Program-made: the position numbers and the translations under genes
Assembly: GCA_014763615.1 (NCBI GenBank)
Contig: JACXVB010000015.1
Span: 1 to 64,000 of the forward strand
DNA from: Sphingobacteriales bacterium
GTDB taxonomy: Bacteria; Bacteroidota; Bacteroidia; Sphingobacteriales; Sphingobacteriaceae
Reading direction: 5' to 3'
Length of the DNA: 64,000 bases
Shown here: positions 32,644 through 42,228 of the stretch, one piece after another
Layout: each line of letters begins with the position of its first letter
Numbering within the stretch: the first letter of the stretch is position 1
The notes under the pieces: model-generated
Told to the model about the DNA's origin: nothing
The model's database searches: none
What the model saw: only the letters and a program-made list of their open reading frames with translations

Positions 32644-34590
32644 ATGGCAAAAAAACAAGTAGCAGAAAAGGAGTTAAAAGCAAAAGAAGCAGAACTTCAA
32701 GACACTGAAAAAAAAGTGAAAGAGATATATGAGTCAGAAGCTGATTCATTATCTATTGACGAGATTAAATCGTCATCAAGAGTGGCAGACCCTAACGATT
32801 TTGATTGGGATGCTGACGACAAAATGTTCGGTAATTATAGTAAAGCCGAACGTGAAAAAATGGAAGAGATGTATTCAGGTACATTCAATTCTGTAACCAA
32901 AGGCGAGATCATATCTGGAGTGGTGGTAACCATTAACAATAAAGATGTGGTTTTAAACATCGGTTTCAAATCTGATGGTTTAGTGCCTGTGAACGAATTC
33001 CGCGATATGCCTGACCTAAAGAAAGGTGATAGCGTAGATGTTTTCGTTGAACAAAGAGAAGATGAAAACGGGCAATTAGTTTTATCACGCAAAAGAGCAA
33101 AAACACAACGCTCTTGGGAGATGATTAATGAAGCCCTTGAAAACGACACCATCATCAACGGTTTTGTGAAAAGCAGAACAAAAGGTGGTTTAATCGTAGA
33201 TATTATGGGTGTGGAGGCCTTTTTACCAGGTTCTCAAATTGACATCAAGCCGATCAGAGACTATGACGTTTATGTAGGCAAAACCATGGAATTCAAAGTG
33301 GTTAAAATCAACCACGAATTCAAAAACGTGGTGGTTTCTCACAAAGTATTAATTGAGGACGATTTAGAAAACCAAAAAGTAGAAATTGTTTCTAAATTAG
33401 AAAAAGGACAAGTGTTAGAAGGAACTGTTAAAAACATTACTGATTTCGGTGTATTCATTGATTTAGGAGGTGTTGATGGTTTACTACACATTACTGATAT
33501 TTCTTGGGGACGTATCGAGCATCCAAGAGAAGTATTATCACTTGACGAAAAAGTTAACGTGGTAGTTCTAGATTTTGATGATGAGAAAAAACGTATCGCT
33601 TTAGGCTTAAAACAACTTTCTGCACATCCTTGGGAATCTTTAGATACAGATTTAGCTATCGGTTCTAAAGTAAAAGGTAAGATTGTTACCGTGGCAGATT
33701 ATGGTGCTTTCTTAGAAATCATCCCTGGAGTAGAAGGATTAATCCATGTTTCTGAAATGTCTTGGTCTCAAAACTTACGTAACCCACAAGAGTTTATGAA
33801 AGTTGGAGATGAGGTTGAAGCTGTAGTTTTAACTTTAGATAGGGATGAGCGTAAAATGTCTTTAGGCATTAAGCAATTAACGCCAGATCCTTGGGAAAAT
33901 GCAGTAGCTCACTACCCTATTGGAAGCAAACACAAAGCAGTAGTTAAAAACATGACTAACTTCGGAGTGTTTGTAGAAATTGAAGAAGGTATTGATGGTT
34001 TAATTCACATTTCAGACCTTTCTTGGTCTAAAAAAGTAAATCATCCTAATGAATTCACTAAAGTTGGTGAAGAATTAGAAGTAGTGGTTTTAGAATTAGA
34101 TGTTGAAAATCGTAAACTAAGCTTAGGTCATAAACAATTAGAAGAAAATCCTTGGGATACTTTCGAAACCATCTTCACTTTAGATTCTATCCATAGTGGA
34201 ACGGTAACTAAAGTTTCGGATAAAGGAGCATTAGTTGCATTACCTTACGGTGTAGAAGGATTTGTTCCGGCTAAACATTCTGTAAAAGAAGACGGATCAT
34301 CTTTAAAAATTGATGAAGTTTCTGATTTCAAAATCATCGAATTCAATAAAGATGCGAAGAGAATTGTAGTTTCTCATGCCCGTATTTGGGAAGAAGAAAA
34401 AGCTGAGGCTGTGGCGCAAGAAAGAGCTACTAAGAAAAAAGAAGCAAATGCAGCTAACACCGCAGTGAAAAAAGTTAAAGAATCTGTTGAGAAATCAACA
34501 CTTGGAGACTTAGACGTATTGGCACAATTGAAAGATAAGATGGAAGGTGATGCCAAGAAAGCGGCAAAGAAAAAAGAAGAAGCTAAGTAA
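32644..34590 (+). CDS. rpsA: Ribosomal protein bS1
   Basis: 648 residues with six S1 (OB-fold) repeats. Examples are GEIISGVVVTINNKDVVLNI, GQVLEGTVKNITDFGVFIDL, GSKVKGKIVTVADYGAFLEI and GSKHKAVVKNMTNFGVFVEI, preceded by a charged N-terminal extension of about 75 residues and followed by a Lys/Ala/Glu-rich tail. bS1 brings mRNA to the small subunit and unfolds it. It is especially relevant here because these organisms hardly use Shine-Dalgarno pairing. Own promoter, unusual leader and strong terminator. Confidence 0.96.
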   Translation: MAKKQVAEKELKAKEAELQDTEKKVKEIYESEADSLSIDEIKSSSRVADPNDFDWDADDKMFGNYSKAEREKMEEMYSGTFNSVTKGEIISGVVVTINNKDVVLNIGFKSDGLVPVNEFRDMPDLKKGDSVDVFVEQREDENGQLVLSRKRAKTQRSWEMINEALENDTIINGFVKSRTKGGLIVDIMGVEAFLPGSQIDIKPIRDYDVYVGKTMEFKVVKINHEFKNVVVSHKVLIEDDLENQKVEIVSKLEKGQVLEGTVKNITDFGVFIDLGGVDGLLHITDISWGRIEHPREVLSLDEKVNVVVLDFDDEKKRIALGLKQLSAHPWESLDTDLAIGSKVKGKIVTVADYGAFLEIIPGVEGLIHVSEMSWSQNLRNPQEFMKVGDEVEAVVLTLDRDERKMSLGIKQLTPDPWENAVAHYPIGSKHKAVVKNMTNFGVFVEIEEGIDGLIHISDLSWSKKVNHPNEFTKVGEELEVVVLELDVENRKLSLGHKQLEENPWDTFETIFTLDSIHSGTVTKVSDKGALVALPYGVEGFVPAKHSVKEDGSSLKIDEVSDFKIIEFNKDAKRIVVSHARIWEEEKAEAVAQERATKKKEANAANTAVKKVKESVEKSTLGDLDVLAQLKDKMEGDAKKAAKKKEEAK

Positions 34591-34613
34591 TAACTAGGAA
34601 AGCTTCCTATCAA

Positions 34614-34644
34614 AACCCTTCAATTCATTTTGAAGGGTTTTTTT
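34614..34644 (+). terminator. rpsA terminator
   Basis: AACCCTTCAA (34614-34623) pairs with TTGAAGGGTT (34630-34639) over a six-base loop, followed by seven T. Confidence 0.85.
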
Positions 34645-34717
34645 ATGTTTAAATGATTAAAAAACATTTATCTCAATAGATTTTAATAAATACTACCTAA
34701 ATCTATTTCGTTTTTTC

Positions 34718-34725
34718 TATTTTTG
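34718..34725 (+). promoter_or_regulatory. -7 promoter box of pyrR-pyrB
   Basis: TATTTTTG is a perfect TAnnTTTG, 18 nt before the ATG at 34744. No clear -33. It overlaps the in-frame TTG (34723) that would otherwise extend pyrR. Confidence 0.5.
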
Positions 34726-34743
34726 CTCAAACCAACCGAGCTA

Positions 34744-35289
34744 ATGCAAAATTTAACTCTCCTAGACGGTCCAAAATTTCAAATCACCATTCAGAGGCTT
34801 TGCCATCAATTAATTGAAAATCATAATGATTTTTCAGATTCGGTTATTTTAGGTATTCAACCTCGAGGGATTTATCTTTCCCAAAGAATTTCTAAGGAAT
34901 TAAGAAAGATCCTTCCTCAAGCTCAAATCCAAAATGGTATTCTAGACATTACATTCTATCGTGATGATTTTAGACGAGGCGACAGTCCATTGGTACCTAA
35001 CAGCACCCAAATCGACTTCATTATTGAAGGTAAGAAAGTGATTTTAATTGATGATGTTTTATGGACCGGAAGAACCATTAGAGCCGCGATGGATGCCATG
35101 TTAGCATTTGGCAGGCCAGAAAAAGTTGAATTATTGGTTTTAGTTGATAGACGATATAGCCGCCACCTGCCTATTGAACCCAATTATATCGGAATAAAAG
35201 TTGACTCCATTTCTTCACAAAAAGTGGTGGTCAGTTGGCAAGAAACAGATCAAGAAGATAAAATAGTTTTAGTTTCAGAGAGCAAATAA
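34744..35289 (+). CDS. pyrR: Pyrimidine operon regulator / uracil phosphoribosyltransferase PyrR
   Basis: 181 residues from ATG CAA AAT. Type I phosphoribosyltransferase fold with VILIDDVLWTGRTIRAAMDA as the PRPP loop, GIQPRGIYLSQRIS, DDFRRGD and LVDRRYSRHLPIEPNYIG, all PyrR features. In Gram-positives PyrR attenuates pyr operons by binding mRNA; in Bacteroidota it may work mainly as a phosphoribosyltransferase. No attenuator hairpin was seen in the short leader. pyrB follows after two bases, so the two are coupled. Confidence 0.92.
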   Translation: MQNLTLLDGPKFQITIQRLCHQLIENHNDFSDSVILGIQPRGIYLSQRISKELRKILPQAQIQNGILDITFYRDDFRRGDSPLVPNSTQIDFIIEGKKVILIDDVLWTGRTIRAAMDAMLAFGRPEKVELLVLVDRRYSRHLPIEPNYIGIKVDSISSQKVVVSWQETDQEDKIVLVSESK

Positions 35290-35291
35290 TC

Positions 35292-36230
35292 ATGTCAGAA
35301 ATAGCACAGAAGTTAAGTAGTAAACATCTTTTAGGAATTAAAGACCTCAACAAAAAAGATATTGAACTGATTCTCGAAACTGCACAAACTTTTAAAGATG
35401 TGATTAATCGCCCAATCAAAAAAGTTCCATCTTTAAGAGACATCACCATCGCTAACATCTTCTTTGAAAACTCTACCAGAACCAAACTTTCTTTTGAGTT
35501 AGCACAAAAAAGACTCTCTGCAGATGTAGTTAATTTTGCCGCTTCAAGTTCATCAGTTAGCAAAGGCGAAACTTTAATTGATACCGTAAACAACATTTTA
35601 GCCATGAAAGTGGATATGGTGGTAATGCGCCATCCCTACCCCGGAGCTGGAGTTTTTCTGAGTAAACATATCAAAGCTAATATTGTGAACGCTGGAGATG
35701 GCGCTCATGAACATCCTACCCAAGCTTTGCTAGATGCTTTTTCTATTCAAGAAAAATTAGGAGAAATAGCGGGCAAAAAAGTGGTAATCGTGGGGGATGT
35801 TTTACACTCTAGAGTTGCTTTATCCAACATCCTTTGCTTACAAAAATTAGGTGCAGAAGTGATGGTTTGCGGTCCAACCACCTTAATCCCAAAATACATT
35901 GGCACTTTAGGAGTTAAAGTTGAACATAATCTGATGAAAGCTCTGAACTGGTGCGATGTAGCCAATATGCTACGCATACAGTTAGAAAGACAAGACATCA
36001 AATACTTTCCATCGCTTAGAGAATATTCTATGATGTATGGTCTCAATAAAAAAATCCTTGACTCCTTAGATAAAGAAATTGTGGTGATGCACCCCGGCCC
36101 TATCAACAGAGGCGTAGAAATTACCAGCGATGTAGCTGATAGTAAGCAATCTATCATCCTGCATCAAGTAGAAAATGGAGTTGCTGTAAGAATGGCCGTA
36201 CTCTATCTTTTGGCTAGCCAAAAATCTTAA
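35292..36230 (+). CDS. pyrB: Aspartate carbamoyltransferase catalytic chain
   Basis: 312 residues. The carbamoyl-phosphate loop ENSTRTKLSFELAQKRL, the SSSVSKGETLIDT loop, MRHPYPGAG, DGAHEHPTQALLDAFSI and HPGPINRGVEI are all standard. It commits carbamoyl phosphate and aspartate to pyrimidine synthesis. No regulatory PyrI gene is adjacent, so it is probably the unregulated trimeric form. It is the second gene of pyrR-pyrB. Confidence 0.96.
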   Translation: MSEIAQKLSSKHLLGIKDLNKKDIELILETAQTFKDVINRPIKKVPSLRDITIANIFFENSTRTKLSFELAQKRLSADVVNFAASSSSVSKGETLIDTVNNILAMKVDMVVMRHPYPGAGVFLSKHIKANIVNAGDGAHEHPTQALLDAFSIQEKLGEIAGKKVVIVGDVLHSRVALSNILCLQKLGAEVMVCGPTTLIPKYIGTLGVKVEHNLMKALNWCDVANMLRIQLERQDIKYFPSLREYSMMYGLNKKILDSLDKEIVVMHPGPINRGVEITSDVADSKQSIILHQVENGVAVRMAVLYLLASQKS

Positions 36231-36379
36231 AAGCGATATTGGTCTCGTAAAATTGGTCATCATTATATAAATGGTTCATATTTTGCGTTAAAAAAGAGTT
36301 TATTAACAGGTGTTAATTAAAAGTGTAGCCAGTACCCTTACACAAGCCGTAAATTAGAAATATCGATTTTAGCTAAATT

Positions 36380-39300
36380 ATGTTCAGAAAAATAACGTTA
36401 TTCCTTTCCTTTCTAATTCTTTCAAAACTTTCATTAGCTCAGGTACCTGCCTATTTTGATGTTCAGGCGCAGTATAAAAATGGTTTGGAATTAATTGATA
36501 AAGGAAAATATGCTGCGGCATCTTCCGTGTTTTATGAAGTTGAAAAAAATAAAGCTTTTAAATCCACAGAAAATGAAAGCAATGCGGCCATCTCACAAAT
36601 CAAAGTAAACAGCCAATATTATAGAGCACTTTGCGCACTTGAATTGGAAAATGACGATGCCGAACAACTTTTCAAAAAATTCATCAAACAACATCCCGAA
36701 AGTCCTAAAGCTAAACAGGCCTATTTTCAGGTGGGTAGATATTACTTCAAACAAAAGAAATATGATGAAGCTTTACAATGGTTTACCCAAGTAAGTTCTA
36801 TCGATTTAACTGGAAAAGAAGACACAGAATATAAATTCAAATTGGCTTATTGCTATTTTGAAACTGCTGATTATCCTAGCGCTAAACCTCTATTTGGTTT
36901 AGTAAAAGATTTATCTTCTAAATATGCAGAAGATGCCACTTATTATTACGCCTTCATTTGTTATTTGGATAAAGAATACCCTACTGCACTAACTAACTTC
37001 GAGAAATTAAAAGGTTCTAAGACCTATGAAGCCAGTTATCCTTACTACATCTCGGCTATTTATTTTTTAGATAAAAGATATGATGATGTTTTAAATTACG
37101 CTATTCCTATAGTAGAAAACACACAGCAGCTGAATGAAACTGAAATGCTGAGAATTATTGCAGCTTCTTATTTCGCTAAAGCGGATTATAATGATGCCAT
37201 TAAATATTACGAAAGATTCATGAATCGTGATCATGGCAGAACGCAGAACAACCAAGATTCTTATCAAATTGGCTATACCTATTACAAGCTCAAAAAGTAC
37301 AATGAATCTATTGAACAATTAGGTAAACTCATCAAAGATCAAAGCCCATATAGCCAATTTGGATTATATACTTTAGCTGATGATTACCTAACCACCAAGA
37401 ACAAGCAAAGCGCAAGAAATGCTTTTCAGGTAAGTTCTAAAATGGATTTTGATAAAGAAATTGAAGAAGATGCTTTATTCAATTTCGCCAAATTATCTTA
37501 CGAATTACAATTTCACAATATCGCTTTAGATGCGATTGAGCAATATTTAAAGAATTATCCGAACTCTAAAAAGCTGAACGAAGCCAAAACCTTACAGGCC
37601 AAAGTTTTACTGAGCACTAAAAATTATAGAGATGCTATTGATATTCTAGAAAGTATCCCAAATAAAACCGAAGATGCGAAGGAAGCTTATGAAAAGGTGA
37701 CTTATTACAGAGGTTTAGAGTTTTACAACGAAAGAGCGTTTGAAAATGCCATCGGCGTATTTTTAAGATCAAATAATTTCCCAGTAGATCCAGAAATTCA
37801 TGCTTTAGCCACTTATTGGTGTGCAGAAGCCATGTACGAGGTGAGAAAATATGGTGAATCTGTAAATTATTTTGAGAACTTCTTAAGCATGCCCGCAGCT
37901 AAAAAGACCGACCTTTATAATTATGCCAACTATGCGCTTGGTTATGCGGCTTTAGAAGGTGAAAATTATCCAAAAGCTGCAACCTATTTCGCGAAATTTT
38001 TGAATGGTAGCGAGAGAGATCCGAAAACCATAAAAGACGCTACCTTAAGATTAGCAGATGCTTATTTTGGAGCTAAAAATTATGGAAATGCATTGGCCTA
38101 TTACAACCGAGTAATAGACCAAAACGGAGAAAGTAAAGATTATGCTCTATTTCAAAAAGGCGTAATTCAAGGTTTGCAAAACCAACCTGATGCTAAAATT
38201 GCCACTCTACAATCACTTTTAGATCAGTTTCCAAATTCTAATTATGCTGATGACGCGGGCTTCGAGATTGCCTATACTTATTTTTTAACTGGCCAAGGAG
38301 AAAAAGCTAGAGCAGATTTAACTGCTTTAATTGAAAAATATCCTCGAAGTTCTTATTTACCTAGAGCTTTAGTGACAATTGGCTTGGTTTATTATGATGA
38401 AAAAGATGACCAAAAAGCTTTAGATACTTTCAAAAAAGTAGTGAGTGAGTACAAAGCAACGGATGAAGCACAGCAAGCCTTAAAATTGATCGAAAGAATT
38501 TATGTAGATAAAGGTGATGCGACGGCTTTCATCAATTATGCAAATAGTACTTCTATCGGCAATTACACCACGGCAGAGCAAGATAACATCATGTTTCAGG
38601 CGGCAAATAACTTGTATTTAAGAGGGAATTGGGAAGGTTGTATCGAAGCTGTTAATGCTTATTTTGATAAATTCCCGAAAGCTATACAAGATAAACAAGC
38701 GAAATTCATTAGAGCAGAAAGCTATAAAAATCTGGGGAATTACGCTCCTGCGATTATCGATTACGAATATATTTTAAATGATTGGACCAGTGAATACACC
38801 GAAAAAGCGCTCATTAGTATTTCGCAGATTTATCTTAAAAACAAGCAGTACAATGAAGCTATTGTACACCTGAAAAAATTAGAAATTGATGCAGAATATA
38901 AAGCCAATTATAATTTTGCCATAGATAATTTGATGATAGCTTATTATGGAATTGGTGTTCCAGATCAGGCTTTAAAATACACCAACATTGTTCGTAATTA
39001 CGAAAAATCTTCAGAAGATGAGAAAAATAAAGCGGGTTTATACGCAGGCAAATCTTATCTACTGATGGGTGATACCACCGACGCCAAGAGGCAATTAGAC
39101 AGCGTAGTAAAAGTAACTAAATCTATTGTTGGTGCAGAGGCTTTATATAATTTGGCTAATATTCAGTATCAGCAAAAGCAATACAAAACCTCTCAAAAAA
39201 CCTGTTTCAATTTAATCAATAACATGCCTAATTATGATTATTGGGTAGCCAAGAGTTTTATTTTATTAGCCGATAATTATGCTGCTTTAAAAGACAACGT

Positions 39301-39403
39301 ACAGGCGATTGCGACTTTAAAAAGTATCCTAGATAATTATAAAGGCGAGGATGAAATTTTAGAGACCGCGAAAAAGAAATTAGATCAACTAGATAGTAAA
39401 TAA
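36380..39403 (+). CDS. Large exported TPR protein, first gene of envelope cluster
   Basis: 1007 residues. Signal peptide about 1-21 (LFLSFLILSKLSLAQ). The whole mature part is a chain of TPR-type helical repeats, for example KYAAASSVFYEVEKNKAF, KYDEALQWFTQV, YPTALTNFEKLKGS, YNDAIKYYERFM, YNESIEQLGKLI, DQKALDTFKKVVSEY and YNEAIVHLKKLE, well over a dozen. It should be a periplasmic or outer-membrane-attached scaffold. A barrel protein gene follows after four bases, then HU/SPOR, ExbB, ExbD and TonB-like genes. By analogy with the TPR protein CpoB next to Tol-Pal it may link an energised complex to cell-wall work. That is inference. Confidence 0.85.
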   Translation: MFRKITLFLSFLILSKLSLAQVPAYFDVQAQYKNGLELIDKGKYAAASSVFYEVEKNKAFKSTENESNAAISQIKVNSQYYRALCALELENDDAEQLFKKFIKQHPESPKAKQAYFQVGRYYFKQKKYDEALQWFTQVSSIDLTGKEDTEYKFKLAYCYFETADYPSAKPLFGLVKDLSSKYAEDATYYYAFICYLDKEYPTALTNFEKLKGSKTYEASYPYYISAIYFLDKRYDDVLNYAIPIVENTQQLNETEMLRIIAASYFAKADYNDAIKYYERFMNRDHGRTQNNQDSYQIGYTYYKLKKYNESIEQLGKLIKDQSPYSQFGLYTLADDYLTTKNKQSARNAFQVSSKMDFDKEIEEDALFNFAKLSYELQFHNIALDAIEQYLKNYPNSKKLNEAKTLQAKVLLSTKNYRDAIDILESIPNKTEDAKEAYEKVTYYRGLEFYNERAFENAIGVFLRSNNFPVDPEIHALATYWCAEAMYEVRKYGESVNYFENFLSMPAAKKTDLYNYANYALGYAALEGENYPKAATYFAKFLNGSERDPKTIKDATLRLADAYFGAKNYGNALAYYNRVIDQNGESKDYALFQKGVIQGLQNQPDAKIATLQSLLDQFPNSNYADDAGFEIAYTYFLTGQGEKARADLTALIEKYPRSSYLPRALVTIGLVYYDEKDDQKALDTFKKVVSEYKATDEAQQALKLIERIYVDKGDATAFINYANSTSIGNYTTAEQDNIMFQAANNLYLRGNWEGCIEAVNAYFDKFPKAIQDKQAKFIRAESYKNLGNYAPAIIDYEYILNDWTSEYTEKALISISQIYLKNKQYNEAIVHLKKLEIDAEYKANYNFAIDNLMIAYYGIGVPDQALKYTNIVRNYEKSSEDEKNKAGLYAGKSYLLMGDTTDAKRQLDSVVKVTKSIVGAEALYNLANIQYQQKQYKTSQKTCFNLINNMPNYDYWVAKSFILLADNYAALKDNVQAIATLKSILDNYKGEDEILETAKKKLDQLDSK

Positions 39404-39407
39404 GAAC

Positions 39408-41114
39408 ATGACTCGAAAATATTATATAGCCCCTACTCTATTTTTAAGCTGTCTTTTTGGTTTAAGTTTATCGGCGAAAGCCCAAACTACACCAGCAACA
39501 GTGAAAGACACCACCAGAAACGCAGTAACCGAAGAAGTTGAAGTGGTGAGAGCCTATAAACCCATTTTGGCTGATGCTGTAAAAATTAGAAGAAGTCCGA
39601 ACTTAAACGATACCCATCCTTTTAACCCAAAAGTCACTTACGATTTATTGGATAAAAGATTAGAACTGAACAGCGGAATTAGAGAGTTAGAAGCTCAAAA
39701 ATTAGCCAAAGAGCGAGAAGATCAATTACAAAACAACTTCGCTAAAATAGCTTTAGGAAATTTGGGCACTTCTTTAGGAGAGTTAAATCTCGCCACTGGA
39801 AAAGACGAAGCTTTGCAAGCCGGTTTTAACTTCAACCATTTAGCAATGAGTGGAAGTTTAAACCGTCAGAAATTTAGCCAGCAAACTTTAAGTGGCTACG
39901 GAAGAAGTATCAGCGATAATTTAGTAATGGAAGGCAAATTGGCTTATCACCGATTTGGAACTTATTTTTATGGTAACGATACTCAAGGTAGTTTCTTAAA
40001 TCCCGACCCTGCTAAACAAACTTTTAATACTATTAGCGGCGAAGGTGTTATATTTAATAGAGTAGATGCTGATGATGAAAATAGCTTTACTTACGGAGCA
40101 AAACTAGGCGCATCTTTATTTAAAAATGCCTTTTCTGCTAAAGAAAATGATATTAACCTTTCTGCTGGTATTGGAAAAAACTTAAACAAATTTAAAGTGG
40201 GTGCCAACGGAATTGTAGATTTCACCAGCAGTAAAGACTCGGCCTATAGCTTTAACAATCACCTTTTTAAACTGAATCCTTATCTTCAATACAATACAGA
40301 TTTATTTAGGATTACCGCAGGAATAAATTATGTAAACGAATTTGGTTTCAATCAAAGGATTCACATTTTCCCATCGGCAAGTTTAGATTTTATGCTGATT
40401 AAAAATTACTTAACGATTTTTGGAAGTTTTGGAGGCGATGTCAACAAAAACACCATAGAAGGTTTTGCTAATGAGAATCCTTTCTTAAATCAAAATATCG
40501 GTTTAAGAAATACAGTTGATAAATTTGATGCTGCGGGAGGAATTAGAGGAACTTTTGCTGCAAATATCGGCTTTAAAGCCATGATATCCTATCAAACTTT
40601 GAGTGATTATGCTTATTTCGTTAACAATATTGATCATCCTCAAAAATTTGATATTAATTATTTCACCGGAAATATGAACGTTTTAGGCTTTACTGGAGAA
40701 CTCAACATTAACTTCACAGATGCTTTTAATCTAGATAGCAAACTCAGCTTAAAGCAATATGACAATCAGGCAGAACAATATGCTTGGTTACACCCTGCTT
40801 TGGTTTTAACTTCTAATGCTTCCTTTAAAATTGCAGACAAAGTAAAATTAGAAGGTGATATTTTATTCCAAGGAGATTCAAAAGCTAAGATTTTAAGTTA
40901 CGGCTCTTCGGTACCACCAATACCAACTCCTGTTATTACTGTGAAAAATGTAAAAGCTTTCGCTGATATCAGTATAGGGGCAGAATATCAATACAATAAA
41001 CAGATTAGTGCCTTTATTAAAGTAAATAATATCTTAGGAAATCAATATTATAAATACCCTTATTATCCAAATTATGGCTTCAATGTTTTGGGTGGATTTA
41101 GTTACGGCTTTTAG
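39408..41114 (+). CDS. Plugless outer-membrane barrel with TonB-box-like N-terminus
   Basis: 568 residues. Signal peptide about 1-25. The mature N-terminus reads TEEVEVVRAYKPILADAVKI, like the TonB-box and start of receptor plugs, but no plug domain follows. A helical Lys/Glu segment (about 85-110) leads into a TonB-receptor-like barrel ending in GFSYGF with terminal Phe. The conserved last strands (ISAFIKVNNILGNQYYKYP) match TonB-dependent receptors. It lies four bases after the TPR gene and is surely cotranscribed. A dedicated partner of the TonB-like protein encoded downstream is a reasonable guess; no substrate is indicated. Confidence 0.75.
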   Translation: MTRKYYIAPTLFLSCLFGLSLSAKAQTTPATVKDTTRNAVTEEVEVVRAYKPILADAVKIRRSPNLNDTHPFNPKVTYDLLDKRLELNSGIRELEAQKLAKEREDQLQNNFAKIALGNLGTSLGELNLATGKDEALQAGFNFNHLAMSGSLNRQKFSQQTLSGYGRSISDNLVMEGKLAYHRFGTYFYGNDTQGSFLNPDPAKQTFNTISGEGVIFNRVDADDENSFTYGAKLGASLFKNAFSAKENDINLSAGIGKNLNKFKVGANGIVDFTSSKDSAYSFNNHLFKLNPYLQYNTDLFRITAGINYVNEFGFNQRIHIFPSASLDFMLIKNYLTIFGSFGGDVNKNTIEGFANENPFLNQNIGLRNTVDKFDAAGGIRGTFAANIGFKAMISYQTLSDYAYFVNNIDHPQKFDINYFTGNMNVLGFTGELNINFTDAFNLDSKLSLKQYDNQAEQYAWLHPALVLTSNASFKIADKVKLEGDILFQGDSKAKILSYGSSVPPIPTPVITVKNVKAFADISIGAEYQYNKQISAFIKVNNILGNQYYKYPYYPNYGFNVLGGFSYGF

Positions 41115-41165
41115 TTTTTGGATTTTTTCGCCACAATCTATTAAAAAAAGTATTTTTACACCTCT

Positions 41166-42224
41166 ATGGATATATCACCTTACTTCGCCAAAATGATAAA
41201 AACCCATGATCAGGTGGTGGTACCTGGTTTGGGTAAATTTTATAAAAAGCGATCTGAAGGTTTTTATGATGAGGAAACCAAAACTTTCTATCCCCCATCA
41301 ACCATCATTGATTTTTCTGCCGAATATATTCATGATGATAAGCTGGTACAACTCATCAGTCAAGACAGTGGTTCTTCTTTAACTTCTGCCTATGCGGCTT
41401 TAGATGAGTATGTTCGTGATTTAAAATCGATTTTAAAATCCAGTCCTGTTGTTTTGCCAGAGATTGGTAAGCTCTCTTTAGTTGATGATAAAATTCTGTT
41501 AGAAACCATCACAGAACCCGCCTTAAATCAGTCTTATTTCGGATTACCTTCAATCGATTTAGATTCGAGCAGTTTTAAAGGTGAGGATGATGCCAAATAC
41601 AGCTTGGCTCAACAAGCATTAAATACTGCCGTTGAGGATGATGAGGAAGATTACACCGGAAAATCAAACACCGTCAAGATTGTTTTAATGGTGATTTTTA
41701 TTGGTGTTTTAGGTGCTTTAATTGCACTTTATTATACCAAACCAGAGGTTTACCAAAATTTAGCGAATTATTTCAGAAAAAATAAAACTACAGTTCCAGC
41801 AACACCAAACACAAATGGTATAGATCCTAATGCAGTTGCAAAAGCTGATTCTATTTATGATACTAAAGACCCAGACAGTATTGAAGCGAAACTGAAAGCT
41901 CAGGGTTTTGAGGTAGAAAAAGTTAAAGATTCAACAGATGTATCTGTAAAAGCTAATCAATTAGCTAAACCAGATGGCTTTAGACATGAAATCATCATTT
42001 ACTTTTGCAAAAGCGAGAAAGAGGCAGAAGATAAAGTGAAATTTTTTAATAATAATGGCATACCTGCACATATCGTAACCGATGCAGGAGGCGTTCTAAT
42101 TAAAATTTCTGGAGCTACATTATACAATCAACAAGAGGCTGACCAAGAATTAGAAAGAATTCAAAATGAGATTAACCCACAAGCTTACGATTTAAAGATT
42201 AAAATCCTAAACAATAAAAAATAG
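41166..42224 (+). CDS. HU-CCDC81-like and SPOR domain inner-membrane protein
   Basis: 352 residues. Two HU-like modules occupy about 1-120 (THDQVVVPGLGKFYKKRSEG; LKSSPVVLPEIGKLSLVDDK), an acidic linker runs to 165, one membrane helix spans about 170-190 (IVLMVIFIGVLGALIALYY), and a periplasmic linker leads to a SPOR domain at about 274-346. SPOR domains bind denuded peptidoglycan at division sites. HU-CCDC81 modules are related to HU/IHF but need not bind DNA. The topology places HU-like domains in the cytoplasm and SPOR in the periplasm. A near-consensus -7 box (41151-41158) is seven bases before the ATG. exbB follows four bases after the stop. Confidence 0.8.
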   Translation: MDISPYFAKMIKTHDQVVVPGLGKFYKKRSEGFYDEETKTFYPPSTIIDFSAEYIHDDKLVQLISQDSGSSLTSAYAALDEYVRDLKSILKSSPVVLPEIGKLSLVDDKILLETITEPALNQSYFGLPSIDLDSSSFKGEDDAKYSLAQQALNTAVEDDEEDYTGKSNTVKIVLMVIFIGVLGALIALYYTKPEVYQNLANYFRKNKTTVPATPNTNGIDPNAVAKADSIYDTKDPDSIEAKLKAQGFEVEKVKDSTDVSVKANQLAKPDGFRHEIIIYFCKSEKEAEDKVKFFNNNGIPAHIVTDAGGVLIKISGATLYNQQEADQELERIQNEINPQAYDLKIKILNNKK

Positions 42225-42228
42225 ATAT

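Noticed and set aside
36302-36317. ATTAAC-AGGT-GTTAAT dyad upstream of the TPR gene as an FNR-like site
   Set aside because: Arms are short and AT-rich and do not match TTGAT-N4-ATCAA; likely chance in this composition.
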